Source of the DNA: Gnetum montanum
Lineage: Eukaryota > Streptophyta > Gnetopsida > Gnetales > Gnetaceae
Direction: 5' to 3'
Assembly: GCA_015680685.1 (NCBI GenBank)
Contig: MNCI01000569.1
Span: 93,661-157,660 of the forward strand
Length of the DNA: 64,000 nucleotides
The number at the start of each line of letters is the position of its first letter. Positions within the stretch are counted from its first letter, which is position 1. Below are positions 34,003-46,110 of this stretch, piece by piece. The notes beneath the pieces were generated by a model. The model did not search any database. It had not been told where the DNA came from and worked only from the letters and a program-made list of their open reading frames with translations. A program made the position numbers and the translations under genes.

Positions 34003-34870
34003 TGATGAGCGATGAGGTACCCCTACGTCCAAACATATGAATCACAAAGTGTTCATGCACGATTTGGTCAAATTTTGTGGACTTTATAGTTTCCAGTCCA
34101 TCAGTCTTCTAGGTAGTGAATCTTGCCCTAAGATCATTCATTGTCTTCCTGATTACACTTGTGGAATACAAAGGTATGGTTAAGTGAAATAGAGACATAT
34201 GATTTTTATCATTTTACATTTGATGTTCTTTAGTGCTTTGAAGAGAGATAAAGTGATTGGATTAACTAATTTAATTTAACTAATTAAGTAGTCTCTAACT
34301 AATCCTAACATAAGCATCTAGTCCCACTTTTCATACACATCCTGAACCCACGTATCCACTACTAGGTTACCAAGCATCATACGACTGGGTGCACCAAGTA
34401 ATAATGCTACTAAGATTATCAAGCAAATACGTGTAATGCTAGAAGTAGTCATAGTTATGTATTTAATCTATCTAGCTTATCTTGCTTAATTAGCTTAATT
34501 ATTGGAAAATATTAAATAATTAACTAAGAGAATTAAACTCATAAATAAATATCTATAATATTTAGAATGTTGCAAGGTTTATCAAGAAGCTCATCTTTAT
34601 TTTTGTACACACTGTTGTGCTCAGGTACAACAATGCTTAAATAGAGATTTGTACACTCAATGACTTCTACTATGGGCACTTAAGAAAAATATTCAACTTT
34701 CAAATAGATAAACTACAAGAGCTCTACTACTACTATGAATTTGATGTCATAAATGTGCTTGGTGAGAACATATTTATAGTAAAAAATGGACCTCGTATCA
34801 ATGGGATTGCATTGACTTAGTAAACAATGCATCGATGGGGTTGTGTCGATGGGGCCCAATCGACCCATCA
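34003..34870 (-). repeat. 5' LTR of G1 (868 bp)
   Basis: Plus strand runs TGATGAGCGATGAGGTACCC ... CCCATCA. Sense-strand U3 cassette with CATCGATGGGG/GTCGATGGGG words (34866-34825), TATA box TATAAATA (34771-34778), then an AATAAA-type signal. Followed by the primer-binding site. Confidence 0.88.
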
Positions 34871-34875
34871 CCCAC

Positions 34876-36480
34876 TTGTACAAATACATTATCTTGGCCC
34901 TTCTATCCTTATAGCTAATGCTACCAAGTATAACTTCATGTCACAAAGCACAATCAATGGATTTACTTTAGCCCTATGATTTTATTTAGTGGATTATAAC
35001 AATAGATTGTGACTATTTTAACATTGTTGGATCGCTAATTTTTCCTTATTACCAAAAAGCTTAATAATTTAAAATTTCCTTAAAAATTAATGAAATAGTT
35101 AATGCTCATGCATCAAGTTGATGCTTCAACACCATCGAAAAATGTCAATGGTAGCAAAAGCTTGCTTCCTCACTGAATATATGCATACTAACATAAACAC
35201 ACAAAACTATGAAACTACATGTCATTTTCTTTAATCTCTAAGAAGGCATTGTGAAAAACCCATCCCTTGAAAAATATGAAATGAGCATTAGAATTTAGCC
35301 ATGAAAACTCTAGTTCGCATACTAACCTCCACAAAGAAAAGAACCCATATATACTTGAAATCTTTGCAAAAGCATGAACTCTCTTTAAAATAATGAAAAT
35401 CATCTTCATCCCTTACAATAACTTCTTTATTTGAAAACCTTGTAATGAATATTGCTACAAGGTAGTCATTGCAAATTCTAAAATTCCTAAATATTCATAT
35501 GGTCTGGCTAGGATGAGTGACTATTTGGCCTACAGTAATGGCCATTCTTTTACTATGTTGATAAATGGACTTCTCATGCTTTTCATCCTCAATATCATGA
35601 AGCAAAACATTGGTGTAAGATTTATTGTATCAAGAAAATATGGTCTGAATAGGCAAACTCTCCCAGTTAGTATGGATAATGTTTTTGAATATTTGTTTTA
35701 ACAATAAGAACTACAAATAGAGACGACATTTAAGAAAAAGAAAATACCAAAGAAAGTTACTAGAAAATCCATTGTTATTATTTTTAGGTTTTTTTATATA
35801 AATGAAATATAGGTACACTCTATGATATAGGTATTAGTCTAATTGGTGAGACATTTGATGTAGAAGCTCCTAATCATGGGTTTGATTTTAATGAGCAAAG
35901 CTAAGTTATATAAAAATCTAATTAGACTATATACAAGTCTATTTTAAGAAGGTATATCTTGGACTAAATACAAGTCTATTTTGGGATGTACTTAACTAAA
36001 ATAAAGTTGTAAAATTAAGAAACACTTACTTATAACAAGTAATAAGGCTAACAACTTCATCTTCTTTTTTTCAACAGTACAAATATTCTAAATAATTTTA
36101 GAATAGCCTTAATGATTTTATTTATTAGACTAAAAATCAACCAATAATTTGATTAATTCTGTTCTAAGAAGATTTTACATAACCCTAACAACTAGAATAA
36201 TGAATATGAGTATGTTAAATAATTTGCTTATCAACTAAATCTTTGCCAACAAGAGTGATCTTTTTTTTATCACTAGTTATCAAGTTTCTTTTCAATTTTA
36301 TCAACATAATTTCATAAACTTTTCAAAAAAAGAAGATGGTATTAGTATAAATTTGAAGAGAGAAAAATTTACACACACAAGAGGTTTCTATTGAATTGGA
36401 TAGAAAGATAAAGCAACACTTTCATCACTAATTTAAGCACTACATGGAAATAGAGAACAACCTTTATACGATTTGCATAG
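34876..36480. other. No gene; one SINE at 35829-35960
   Basis: AT-rich sequence apart from the SINE listed next. Confidence 0.5.
35829..35960 (+). repeat. tRNA-derived SINE
   Basis: Box A-like TAGTCTAATTGGTGAG (35835-35850) and box B-like GGGTTTGATTTT (35878-35889). Downstream GCTAAGTTATATAAAAATCT and the following AATTAGACTATATAC match the minus-strand SINE at 57905-58065, so the two are one family. Confidence 0.65.
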
Positions 36481-36499
36481 ATGGCTTAATGCGATGGTG

Positions 36500-38290
36500 C
36501 ATGCTTATTGAAGATTAAATAAGAATTCTATAAGATGCACATGAGGGATCTTGTGGAGATCATTATGTGGGTGAGAGAATAACCATCAAAATATATATGG
36601 AAAGTTACTTTTGACCTATAGTCTTTAGGGATGCACACCAATATGCCAACTCCTATGAATGATGTTAGAAAGATGGAGGAATAATTGTAAGGATAAAAGG
36701 TCCTCAATAATGGATACAACCATTGGAACCTCCTGATATATGGGAAATCAATTTCATGGGTTCTATCATATCTATGTCAAATGAAAAATCCTACATCATC
36801 ATTATGGTGGACTATTACACAAAATGGGCAGAGGCTACAATAAATTGTACATTCATGACTATAGCTAGGATTTTTTAACAAAGTATGATAAATAGGTTTG
36901 GTATGCTTATGAAAATTATTTCTAATAATGAAACTTACTTTATAGGTACTACTTTTAGAAAATTAATGAGATGTTGAGGGGTTAATGAGCAACAAGTATA
37001 CCATATGCCTGACCATATAAATCACAAGCATCTCCCAATGATCCAATCAAATTTTGTAAACTTAGTTCATAAGTTCACCCATAGTCCTAGACTGTGAATC
37101 AAGGAAGTGCATGAACATTTTTCCTAACTCACACTTGTGCTATTTGTGTGTATGGTTAAATGTGAGTTAAGGCTTATGCTATTTATTTTTGTTGGTATTT
37201 TTTATATATTTTCTCCTAATAGCTAGATGAATAAATGAAGGCTTAATAATGAACTATTCAACTAATTAGCTATTCGAATGACTAGCTACCCTAACATAAG
37301 TAGCTTCTCTTACTTACCATACACATTCCAGACTCATATTATGCTAGTAGGTTATCAAACGGCTATTACTAGACCAAATGGCCACTATTGGGATTACCAA
37401 GCATAACACATTATACTTGAAGTGGTCATACTTATGTGTTTACAATTAAGTGCATTAATTAATTAAGACTTATGAAAGTAAAGTGCATTAAAAATAAGAG
37501 AGATTAAACTAATCCAAGTGTTGTAATGAATGTTAGAAATCTCAACTTTATTGTTGTTCACACCAATGCATTCAAGTACATGACGCTCAAATAAAGATCT
37601 GTATAATCTCTTGAATTCACACTATAGGAATTCAGAGGAAAATATTCTAACTCTAGGAAAATAAAACTACAAGAGCTTCACTGTGCTATGGAATTAAAGT
37701 GCCATAAATGTGGTTGGTATGTGCATTTATATAGGCTTTGCTTGCATTAGCATTGACACATCTACATTGACGCATGTCACCATGCATCGACGAGGTTGTG
37801 TTGACGCATGCCCATCAACACAACTTGTATGTATGACACTTCATTAGGGGTAAAACATAAATTGATAATGCCAAATCATCCTCAAGAAAATGGTCAAGCA
37901 GAAGTAACAAATAGGAAATCATATGAATTCTTACTATGACTATTAGTCTATATAGGTGAGACTAGAGCATGAAACTCAACAATGCCTTATGGGCCTATCA
38001 CTCTACTTGGAAACTTCCTATAGATTTCTCTCATTATGAGTTAGTGTATGGTAAGCTGTCAAAACATCCAATACAAGTAGAATTATGCACATCCAACATA
38101 ACTTTTGGACTTGACCTTAATATCATTCTAGCACAAAAAGAACATCTTGTAAATCTCAAGATCCTAGATGAAAAGAGATAGGTATTTGTTATGATGAAAA
38201 AAGTGCACAAGGCATACACTAAAGAATGCCAAGATGCTAAGATATAAAAAGTGGATTTTTAACTAGAAAATAAGGCCCTCTACTAGAATC
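36500..38290 (+). pseudogene. Ty3/gypsy integrase G2, split by a solo LTR
   Basis: Plus strand. The zinc-finger/linker end and core are recognisable: HMRDLVEIIMWVRE (about 36536), the VDYYTKWAEA block near 36810 and MLMKIISNNETYF (about 36905-36940, second Asp block). It breaks at GGGGT (36978-36982), where a solo LTR sits. It resumes at 37847 with KHKLIMPNHPQENGQAEVTN (Glu catalytic block) and LNNALWAYHSTWKLPIDFS. Related to the integrases of G1 and G3 but on the opposite strand. Confidence 0.85.
36983..37846 (-). repeat. Solo LTR 2 (864 bp) with GGGGT target duplication
   Basis: Plus strand runs TAATGAGCAACAAGTATACC ... CTTCATTA, flanked by GGGGT on both sides (36978-36982, 37847-37851). 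Shares body, TATA-like (about 37727-37733) and ends with the other LTRs. Its U3 cassette is of the CATCGACG/TTGACGCATG type (37750-37835). Confidence 0.9.
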
Positions 38291-38740
38291 CCATATATCT
38301 ACCTTAATGAACAAAATTCCAAACATTGTAAGAAGCATCTTACAGTATCCACTTCACTTTTCATTTAGGTGCCATGAAGATTTATCATCATGATTGTCTA
38401 GGAAATTTAATCTTGATCAACATGTAATATGTAAAACTTTTTAAGGATTTCCTAGTAGCTAAGAACTTCATTGAAAACTCAGCCCATGACCAAGCCTACA
38501 CCATCTTCTATGTATCCACCTTCAAACTTAGTTGTTGGCATAACATCTTTTAAGGGTATGATTTTTGAATTTTTTGTTTTACAATTTCTTTTCATTTTTT
38601 CTAATTCTTCATACATTTTATATTTCATGAAATTATTCATTTTTTTCTATACTTTTCCTTTCTTAGAGTCATTTTATTTTTAAGTCTTTAATTTAACTTC
38701 AATTTTTCTATTAGCTTTAATGAAATGAAATGAAGCTTTA
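38291..38740. other. No gene seen
   Basis: Trailing decayed gypsy sequence and AT-rich DNA without a recognisable frame. Confidence 0.45.
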
Positions 38741-38746
38741 TTACAT

Positions 38747-39060
38747 TCAAAGATCCATAGGATTTATTGTGTAAATATTATATTTTATAAAAAAAAATAT
38801 AAACCCTCCAAATTGATCAAGCACCAATGGGAATATCAAAAAAAAATCATGTAGGTTTTTTGTTATAACATTATAATGTTGTTTCAAATGGTTAGTCATA
38901 GTACAAGAATGAAATACATGTAACTCATCGTCAAGGGCTTTGAATTTGCACAACCTACAAATGTCCTCTTCTTAGGGAAGTTAAATTCATCTTTTACTTT
39001 CAATTCTAAGATGATGATAACTTAAGCAAAGCATACTAATATCATTCTAATACTTGATGA
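38747..39060 (-). pseudogene. LINE C-terminal tail
   Basis: LSYHHLRIESKR followed, in a decayed frame, by EEDICRLCKFKALDDELHVF and HSC. It parallels SHYLLIETGRWINL..CRFC..DEEYIFLNC of LINE D, so it is the same family on the other strand. No RT is seen next to it. Confidence 0.7.
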
Positions 39061-39595
39061 GAATAATAGCTAAGAGATAGTGAGATCCACATCTAGTTTA
39101 TTAGATCTAATGTGATGTAAATAAAATTTTCTCTTTCCTTCCACATTATTAAATATATATGTTAAAACCTTACATTTGACTAGTTGGAAAATATGCTTAG
39201 GACTTTACTACATATCCTCCCAAGATATATTCTATTTTCTCAACCATTTCATCACTTGAAAATACCAATCATTGCATTAATAAGAATTGTTATTTATGTA
39301 CAATCCAACTTTGTTATTTGGGTAGTGCTCTATGCTATCAAAATGACTGGAAAAGTAGTTGTATAAAGTAGTGAGACTACATCATCCATCCCTCCACTTT
39401 CTATAAATAAGAGATGTTCACCCTTAAAGCAATATGGTTTGTCTTACATTAAAATTAAAATTAACATTTTTCAATGAAATCCTCTTTTTTTGTTGTGAAT
39501 TCCTTAATCCTCTTCAAGCATTTCATCACATTTGGACTTTTTAGAGATTAATAATGGACCACTTATCCATTTTACCCTGTTTTTCAATCCTTCGT
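39061..39595. other. No gene seen
   Basis: AT-rich; the frames at 39184-39366 and 39554-39805 have no recognisable domain. Confidence 0.45.
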
Positions 39596-39613
39596 TTGGA
39601 CAAGTTTTCATTT

Positions 39614-40005
39614 AGTCATGGTGGTATGATGAATCGTATTTGGCCTGGCTTCGATATTAGAGCCCTAATATTAGATACCCAATATCGAGGCCCAAGAAGT
39701 GATGTCAAATATCTGATATTGTGGGGTTTGTGTTGGCTTATAAATATAGTGCTTGGACACATGGTTTGCAATAGTTTTTGTCATAGCATAGTAGAGCTCT
39801 TATAGTTTCTTTTTCCAAAAGTTAGAATATTTTCCAAAGTACTTGCAATAGGAGTCATTGAGTGTATGGATCTTTATTCGAGCACTATTGTACCTGAGCA
39901 CGACAATGTGTGTAGCAATAAAGATGAACTTTTTGATCAAACCTTGTAGCACCTTAGCTAGCTTAAATATTTTATTCATGCATTTAATGTTTTCAAGTTA
40001 AGGCA
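39614..40005 (+). repeat. Polypurine tract and partial LTR, plus orientation
   Basis: AGTCATGGTGGTA (39614-39626) followed by TGATGAATCG matches the polypurine tract and LTR start seen elsewhere, here in sense orientation. The U3 cassette has GATATTAG and GATATTG words (39648-39725), followed by a TATA-like box (TATAAATATAG, about 39740) and AATAAAG (about 39920). The LTR ends early near 40005, joined to gypsy gag-side sequence. Confidence 0.75.
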
Positions 40006-40179
40006 AGTTAAGGTGACCAATGGGATTGAGATGATCATAGGGATTGTCGGGCAAGATAAGGCTCGGGGTGTAAGCATTCAAGAGAGGCCTGTCACCATGA
40101 ATGAAGGGATAGTAGAGGGCATCGTAGGCACCAAAATCATGGCTATGATGAGCCTTTTCTCATTACCCAAAGCATGCTA

Positions 40180-41250
40180 AGCATTGCAAAGGTAGTGAGA
40201 ATTCCCACAAGGCACATAAACGATAGTTGAATCAAGAGGCTAGACATGAACAATATTCCTACATTTGAAGGGGGATATAACTTAGATTTGTAGAACCATC
40301 TTCAAGCTTTCCACGATGCTTGTATATTGAAAAATATAGAAAATAACTAGTGAAAGCTTAAGTTGTTTCCTAGGATACTCATTAAAGAAGCAGAAAGCTA
40401 GTGTCGGTCCTTAGAATTGGAATCAATCAAATGTTGGAGTACAATGCTCAAACTATTGAATAACAAATATTAGATGCACTCCCAAGTGTCTATCTTGAGG
40501 AGGAAGATCCAAGGATGGAAACAAGGGACACATGAATCCTTAAATGTAGCCATGGACCAATATTATTCTCTATTGCATAAATGTCCTAGCCATGGTTATT
40601 CTCGATAAGAGCAACTTCACCATATCATAGATGGGCCATGATAAAAAATGAGAACTCTTAAAGTCTATGCCTAAGGATGATTGTTAGAATTAAGAGCCCA
40701 CCAGATCGAAAGGTTGATCAAGCAGGTAGCAAAAGAAGGAGAGTGGAGGAAATGTGAAAGTGCACAAGAAGATAATTACGGTCCTTTTATTTGCAAGAGG
40801 GAGGTTCGATTTTGTGATAGTGAGAAGGAATCATTACTTGATGAGGTGGTGGACTGGAAAACCTTGCGAATTCAAAAATTTACCTTTGAAATTTCAGCTA
40901 AGGTAGATCAGTTATGGGACTCTATGAATAGTAGACATCAAGCTATCCTAAAAATTACTAAAGATTCCAAAGAATAAAGTAGTGATCATGATTGCAGGAG
41001 GAAAAAAGATGCTGAACGTGCCAATCAAAGGGATAAGGGCAAGATTGTTGTAATAGAGGAATTTGTGGAAACTGAGTCAAATGATGATGGAAGATGTGAA
41101 ATTTTCCAATATGAACATCCTAAGGAATGTCACCCCATTATGTCATAGTTATAGGAGTCTACAGTGTCTGCACTGAGTCCACAACTAACAAAAAGGTAAG
41201 TAACCAAAAGGGTGTATTATCCTCAAGGTAATCCTAGGTAGTTCCATTAG
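40180..41250 (+). pseudogene. Ty3/gypsy gag fragment G2
   Basis: Plus strand. Capsid part: RLDMNNIPTFEGGYNLD, HLQAFHDACILKNIEN and IKEAES (about 40230-40400). Open frame 40681-40977 begins LELRAHQIERLIKQVAKEGE and matches gag of G1 at about 32380-32540. A Cys-rich decayed knuckle (CEIFQYEHPKEC) and YYPQGNPR follow. It stops exactly at the LTR of copy 2 (41251), which inserted here. It may belong with the plus-strand integrase at 36500-38290. Confidence 0.8.
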
Positions 41251-42189
41251 TAATGAGGGATGAAGTACCCCTATGTCCAACCATACGAATCACGAAGTGT
41301 TCATGCATGACTTGGTCAAATTTCGTAGACTTTATCATTTCCAGTGCACTAGTCCTTTAGGAAGTGAATCTAGCTTTAAGGTTAATTGTTGTCTTTCCAA
41401 TTACACTTATGATGTTTGTTGGTATAGTTAAGTGTAACTAAGGCATCCGATTTTTATCATTTTATGTTTTATAGTTTGGTGCTTGAAATGTAGATAAAAG
41501 AAATTTGATTAACTAATCTAAACTAATTAATTAACTATCATTTAACTAATCCTAACATAAGCATTTGATCCCACTTTCTATATATGTCGTGAAACCACAT
41601 ATCCACTACTAGGTGACCAAGTGCTATGCTACTGGGTGTACCAAGCAATAACACTATTGGGATTACCAAACAAATACATGTTACGCTCAAATCGATTATA
41701 GTTATGTATTTAATCTATCTAGCTTAATTACTTCATTAACTCAATTGCTGGAAAATATTTGCAAAATAATTGAAAACATTTAACAAATAACTAAAAAAAT
41801 TGAATGCATAAATAAAATAGCTAATCTATCCAAAGTGCTGCAAGGTTTATCAGAAAGCTCATCTTTATTACTGCACACATTGTTGTGCTCAAGTACAATA
41901 ATGCTCAAACAAAGATCCGTACACTCAATGACTCTTGCTGCAGGTACTTGGAGGAAAAATTCTAACTTTCGAATGGAAAAAATGCAAGAGCTCTGCTGCA
42001 AGTACAATCTCTACTTATGCCATAAATATGGCTACAAGTGCATATTTATAGCCAACCACAGGCACTACATCGACAAGGCCATGTTGATGCATGATATGAT
42101 GCATAAACTAGGCCTCATTGACAAGGCCTAGATGATGAGGTTGGGTCAACAAGGTTTCGTCAATGCAACCAATAGAACATGACTCATCA
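41251..42189 (-). repeat. 3' LTR of copy 2 (939 bp)
   Basis: Plus strand runs TAATGAGGGATGAAGTACCC ... CTCATCA. TATA-like box about 42043-42050. The U3 cassette (42066-42175) has several palindromes, including CTAGGCCT..AGGCCTAG near 42108-42131. Followed by a polypurine tract. Confidence 0.85.
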
Positions 42190-42429
42190 TACCCCTGTGA
42201 TTGAATGAAAACTCATCCTCAAGTTCTTTTACAAAATTGGGAAGGTATGGGATTATTCACAAGCTTTTTCTTCAAACAAAACAAATTGACTGAGTTGACA
42301 AAAATGGAGTGTATAGATTAAATCATTGCAAGAAATGAAGGTGTTCATGATACAAAATTGAACACCATGTCTCAAATCTTCAAAATTGGACAACATGTTC
42401 CTTGATGGTGTGAAGCTTGTTGGAGAGGA

Positions 42430-45285
42430 TCAAATGGTCCCAGGCAGTGATGCTTCTTGAGGCTCTAAGGGACCTTCACCAGCTTCACACATGGGTGGTG
42501 GTTGAGATGGTTGTGGCTATCCTATTGTTGCTGCAACTTTAGGCAAGAGGTAGAAAGCATCCAGTAGTGCTTTCATTTTCTCCTCCTTACTTCGGGGATC
42601 ATGCACCGTCCACACAACTTTTCCAATGTGGGTTGGAATGAGCACATTCCAAGGACATGGGATTGTTGGAAATAACTCCTTTGCATTGAAAAACTAGGCA
42701 GTGAACTATTTGTGTTCAATGTCAAATGCCTTGGCTATGTTCTTCAACTCCTGGTAGTGATTCATCCATCTACTTACGTTCTCAACGATAGATTGTTAAT
42801 CTCTGAATCGTCCTTTGAAAACTTTAAGCTCAATGTTTGCACTCTTAATCTTTTGCTTGGTGTCTTTATGGTGCTTGAACTCAACCTTATATAGTAGATA
42901 TGAGCTAGCCACTCGTTTCTCCAATTCTGATCATGGTCGTCCGGTAGTCAACATTGCCAAGTTTGCATAATAGAGATTGGCCAACTCCATGTACTCTGTC
43001 ATCTCCTTAATTTGCAACTCTTTTAAGCAGATCTTTGCTTTGTTATAGGCATTAATCCCATCAATGATGGGCTGCCACATCTCTCTTCCTTGTTGGAGTT
43101 GCTGGAGGGCTTCATTCAGTTTTGCATTTTCCATTTGGATGTATTTTTCATTTACTTCCTTTTGCAAGCCAACCTAGTTCTTGTAGTGATTTTTCACTTT
43201 CTAAAATTTGAATGCTTCATTTTTCTAGGTAGTGATCATGATGGTAGAATTTTGACACAAGGTGTGTACCTCCTCCATTGATAGATTGTAGTTTTCCACA
43301 GTCAATTTCCTCAGTTCAGTTTTTACCCTAGCAAGTTGCTCCTACTATTGATAAATGAATTCTTGCATTTGATCTTTTTGAGCATCAACATTTATAGGCG
43401 ATGATTCTGTGTAGTCAATGCTTCATTCTCTTGGCACATCTGATTCGAGTCCTTTTTCATTAAATATGGTTTTGCTTTTGCTAAAAACTATTTAAAGATG
43501 GCCATCACTACCTCCTCCTTAGCCTCTAAAATTATTATTAAAGCTATTTGATAGCTTCATCCCTTGTTACTGTTAGGCTAGGGATTTCTTGATTTGCAAG
43601 TCAGGCCTAAAATTTGGCAACCTTTGTGGCCAAGTGTTGATTTCGCTCTTGGTCCATTTCTAGTTGCCCTCCAAACTAATGCATCTACCCCTTGTATTTA
43701 GTAGCTTGGACTAGGTTACGATGATGTTCTCTAAAAGATCAAAAATGTCCAAAGTCAGTTACCTGGTTCCTACTAGTCATTCCAGCAACTTTTCATGCTA
43801 GGCTACATTCAATTTTTCGCTGATCATGCTTGTGAATGTCTGCACATCTTGAAGTGTAGATATGTCTGGTACAGATGATGTGGGTGCATTCAATGCTTTT
43901 GCTACATGGTTAACAACCACATCTGCTGTTGTCTCCTGCCCTTGGTGCTACATCACCAAGATAGTTGCCTCTTCACTTTCCTCCAATCGCACTGAGAAAG
44001 TGGCAGCATTCCTAGAGATTTCTAGGAATACATGGTGTGTAACTAGTGACACTGTCACCTCTTGAGCATTGGGATCTAACCTAGAAGGTAGCTACATTCT
44101 TTGGGCAGAGAAAATGGGACCACAACTCTCCATCTAGCTAATTGTTTGGGCCACCTCATTAAGGTGACTCATCACTGGCTAGTACATAGATGGATTTTTC
44201 CCACTCATTCCTACTTATTTCTCTTGTTTTCTCAAGAGCTATTCTTGAATTTTCCACAAATGTTCAATGGTTGCATGAGCCTCCAATGTTGTTTCTTGAA
44301 TGGATGGTGGTGGTGGTAGCTCCTCTAATTGAGTAATAGCTGGTGTCTTCTCTTTCATGATCTCAGACCATGAAGCCAAAGGAGTATGCCTGAGTGTATC
44401 ATTAGAGTAGCGAACAATTCCTACCCTCTTTCAAAGTTTTCTAATGAATGATGGAAAGGCTAGGGTCTTCCTTCCACATTCGCTTTCTTTGAAATGCTTT
44501 TCCATTTCCAAGTATAGCGATTGTGGAATGTTAACGAGGAACTTCTTGCTTAGAGTAGTGCATGCTTAGGTGGAGAAAGTAGTCACCTTGCTTAGCCTCA
44601 TCATTGGATTGAGGTGATAGGCCATGACCTTGAAATAAATCTACTCCACTAGTGTGAGCACACCAAACTCCTTACGGTCCACCTCATAGCAACACTGGGT
44701 CCACTACTTCTTGGTCTCAAGGTCATCTTGAGTGGATAATTTAACCAGTTGTGTTCCAGTGTCAAGCAACCCAAGTGCCTATGTAATAGCTTCTTCCAAA
44801 TAGGACATTTGAATTTCCTTGATCTTAACTGTGGATCCCAGCTTTGGATTGTTCTAGAAAAGGTATGTCTCTCCCATGTACCACTCCCCATTAGACGTGA
44901 TAACTAGCCACATGGGAGAGGTTCGTAGTTGAGTTTTGACATTTTCTGGAGATTTCTCCAAAAATGGCTCAAAGTTGATCTCTTAAAGAATGGATCATTG
45001 AATCTCTTAGGACTTGATGATATCAAGGCAAGCTTGAGTCAAAGTGACCTCAAGCCTTGGCATGGGACCAGATACTTCTCCTCTTTGTGATTGTTCAGTT
45101 GGCACTTCTTCCTCTAGAATTTTTTAGACAGATTCCACTTCAGGTTCCTCATAGAGAGGTCCCATTAAATGGGTTTCCTTAGGTAGTTCTTGGTCTTGTT
45201 CTTAGTGGTCCCTTCTAGCTCTAGGTCATTTCTTCCATGGTTGCGAGGTTTCTCCTTCCTACAAAAATTTTTGTTTGGGTGCCAT
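42430..45285 (-). pseudogene. Plant-transposon-protein domain plus coiled-coil ORF, copy 2
   Basis: About 950 codons, heavily interrupted, colinear with copy 1. Start MAPKQKF at 45285. The domain is visible as NFEPFLEKSPENVKTQLR (about 44960) and LAFPSFIRKL (about 44450). The coiled-coil part includes frame 43167-42931 (MQKEVNEKYIQMENAKLNEA, YMELANLYYANLAMLTTGRP). The end is SLPGTI then stop (42430-42432), where copy 1 has PPPGTT. Divergence from copy 1 is high although the domain signature is kept, so the ORF was probably under selection in the source element. Confidence 0.7.
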
Positions 45286-46110
45286 CTATAATCATAATAA
45301 CATCATGGATTAGTAATCATTGTGTAACCTTAAAAAAATTGGGATACCTTAACTCTTAAGGATGGTTACACTTTAGCTAAGTTGTGATTATGGCTAATTT
45401 AATTAATCCAATTATCATTTATTTATGTATTTTCATTAATAGTTCATCCCGAAGGTTGTTCAAAAGGTTAACTTGTGAAAAATTTGATGTTTATATATGG
45501 TTAAGGTTATTAGGCCTTTGGGGGAGTTAGGAAATTTTTTTAAAAATTTCATCGATTTTGCATCAGAAACCTTAAGGTTTGTGGCGCCCATGATAAAGAT
45601 CTTACCTTTGGTAAGTGTAGGATTGAAAAACGGAGTGACTTGGACAAACAGTTGGGAAGTTATAACCTTTGGAAGGTTTTGTGCTCTGAAAAATTTCAAA
45701 AGCTCCCCTTGTGTTATGTGCAAATGGCAAAAAACAAAAATTCCAAAGTGTCTACTAGTATAGGGTTTTTGTGCTATGTCGACAAGGCCCAGTCAATTGG
45801 GCCTCGTCAACTAGGGTGGATGCATCGATGGGACCTCAATGATGCAATCGTTGATCACTATAATCAAACTTGAAAAATATTAAGAGTTTTTGAGTGAAAT
45901 TGATGTCAAATGAAAGCTTAAAAGACCAAGCATAATATGAAAATATGAGAAGAGGGTGTTGAAGATCATAAAGTTTGAAAAAAGGAGAAAAATTAATTTA
46001 GTGGATAAATGAAATGAAATGTTAAGGAGCAGTGAGTAATTTACTTAGTGGCAAATGCAAAATATAGGATTATAGTGATGTTAAAGGCAAGGAACCTTAA
46101 CTAACCAAGC
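45286..46110 (-). other. Leader of copy 2 with a palindromic cassette
   Basis: Directly before the ATG is TGATTATAG, with TACTAAT about 27 nt upstream. At 45781-45808 is an imperfect hairpin containing AGGCCCAGTCAATTGGGCCT, followed by CATCGATGGG words like those of LTR U3 cassettes. Otherwise non-coding. Confidence 0.45.

Larger units (their letters stand above)
27252..34875 (-). mobile_element. Ty3/gypsy element G1 (Tat/Athila-like), nearly complete, CCCAC target duplication
   Basis: CCCAC flanks both ends (27252-27256, 34871-34875). Sense order: 5' LTR (34870-34003), primer-binding site (34001-33983), gag (33851 to about 31330), protease (about 31330-31000), RT, RNase H, integrase (to about 27890) and a 3' LTR missing its U3 end. 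All frames carry stops. The order protease-RT-RNase H-integrase defines Ty3/gypsy. FMDDF at the RT active site and an Asp-type primer site point to the Tat/Athila side. Confidence 0.92.

Noticed and set aside
41246-41250. ATTAG as a proven target duplication of copy 2
   Set aside because: The partner copy was not found at either candidate right end, so it stays a candidate only.
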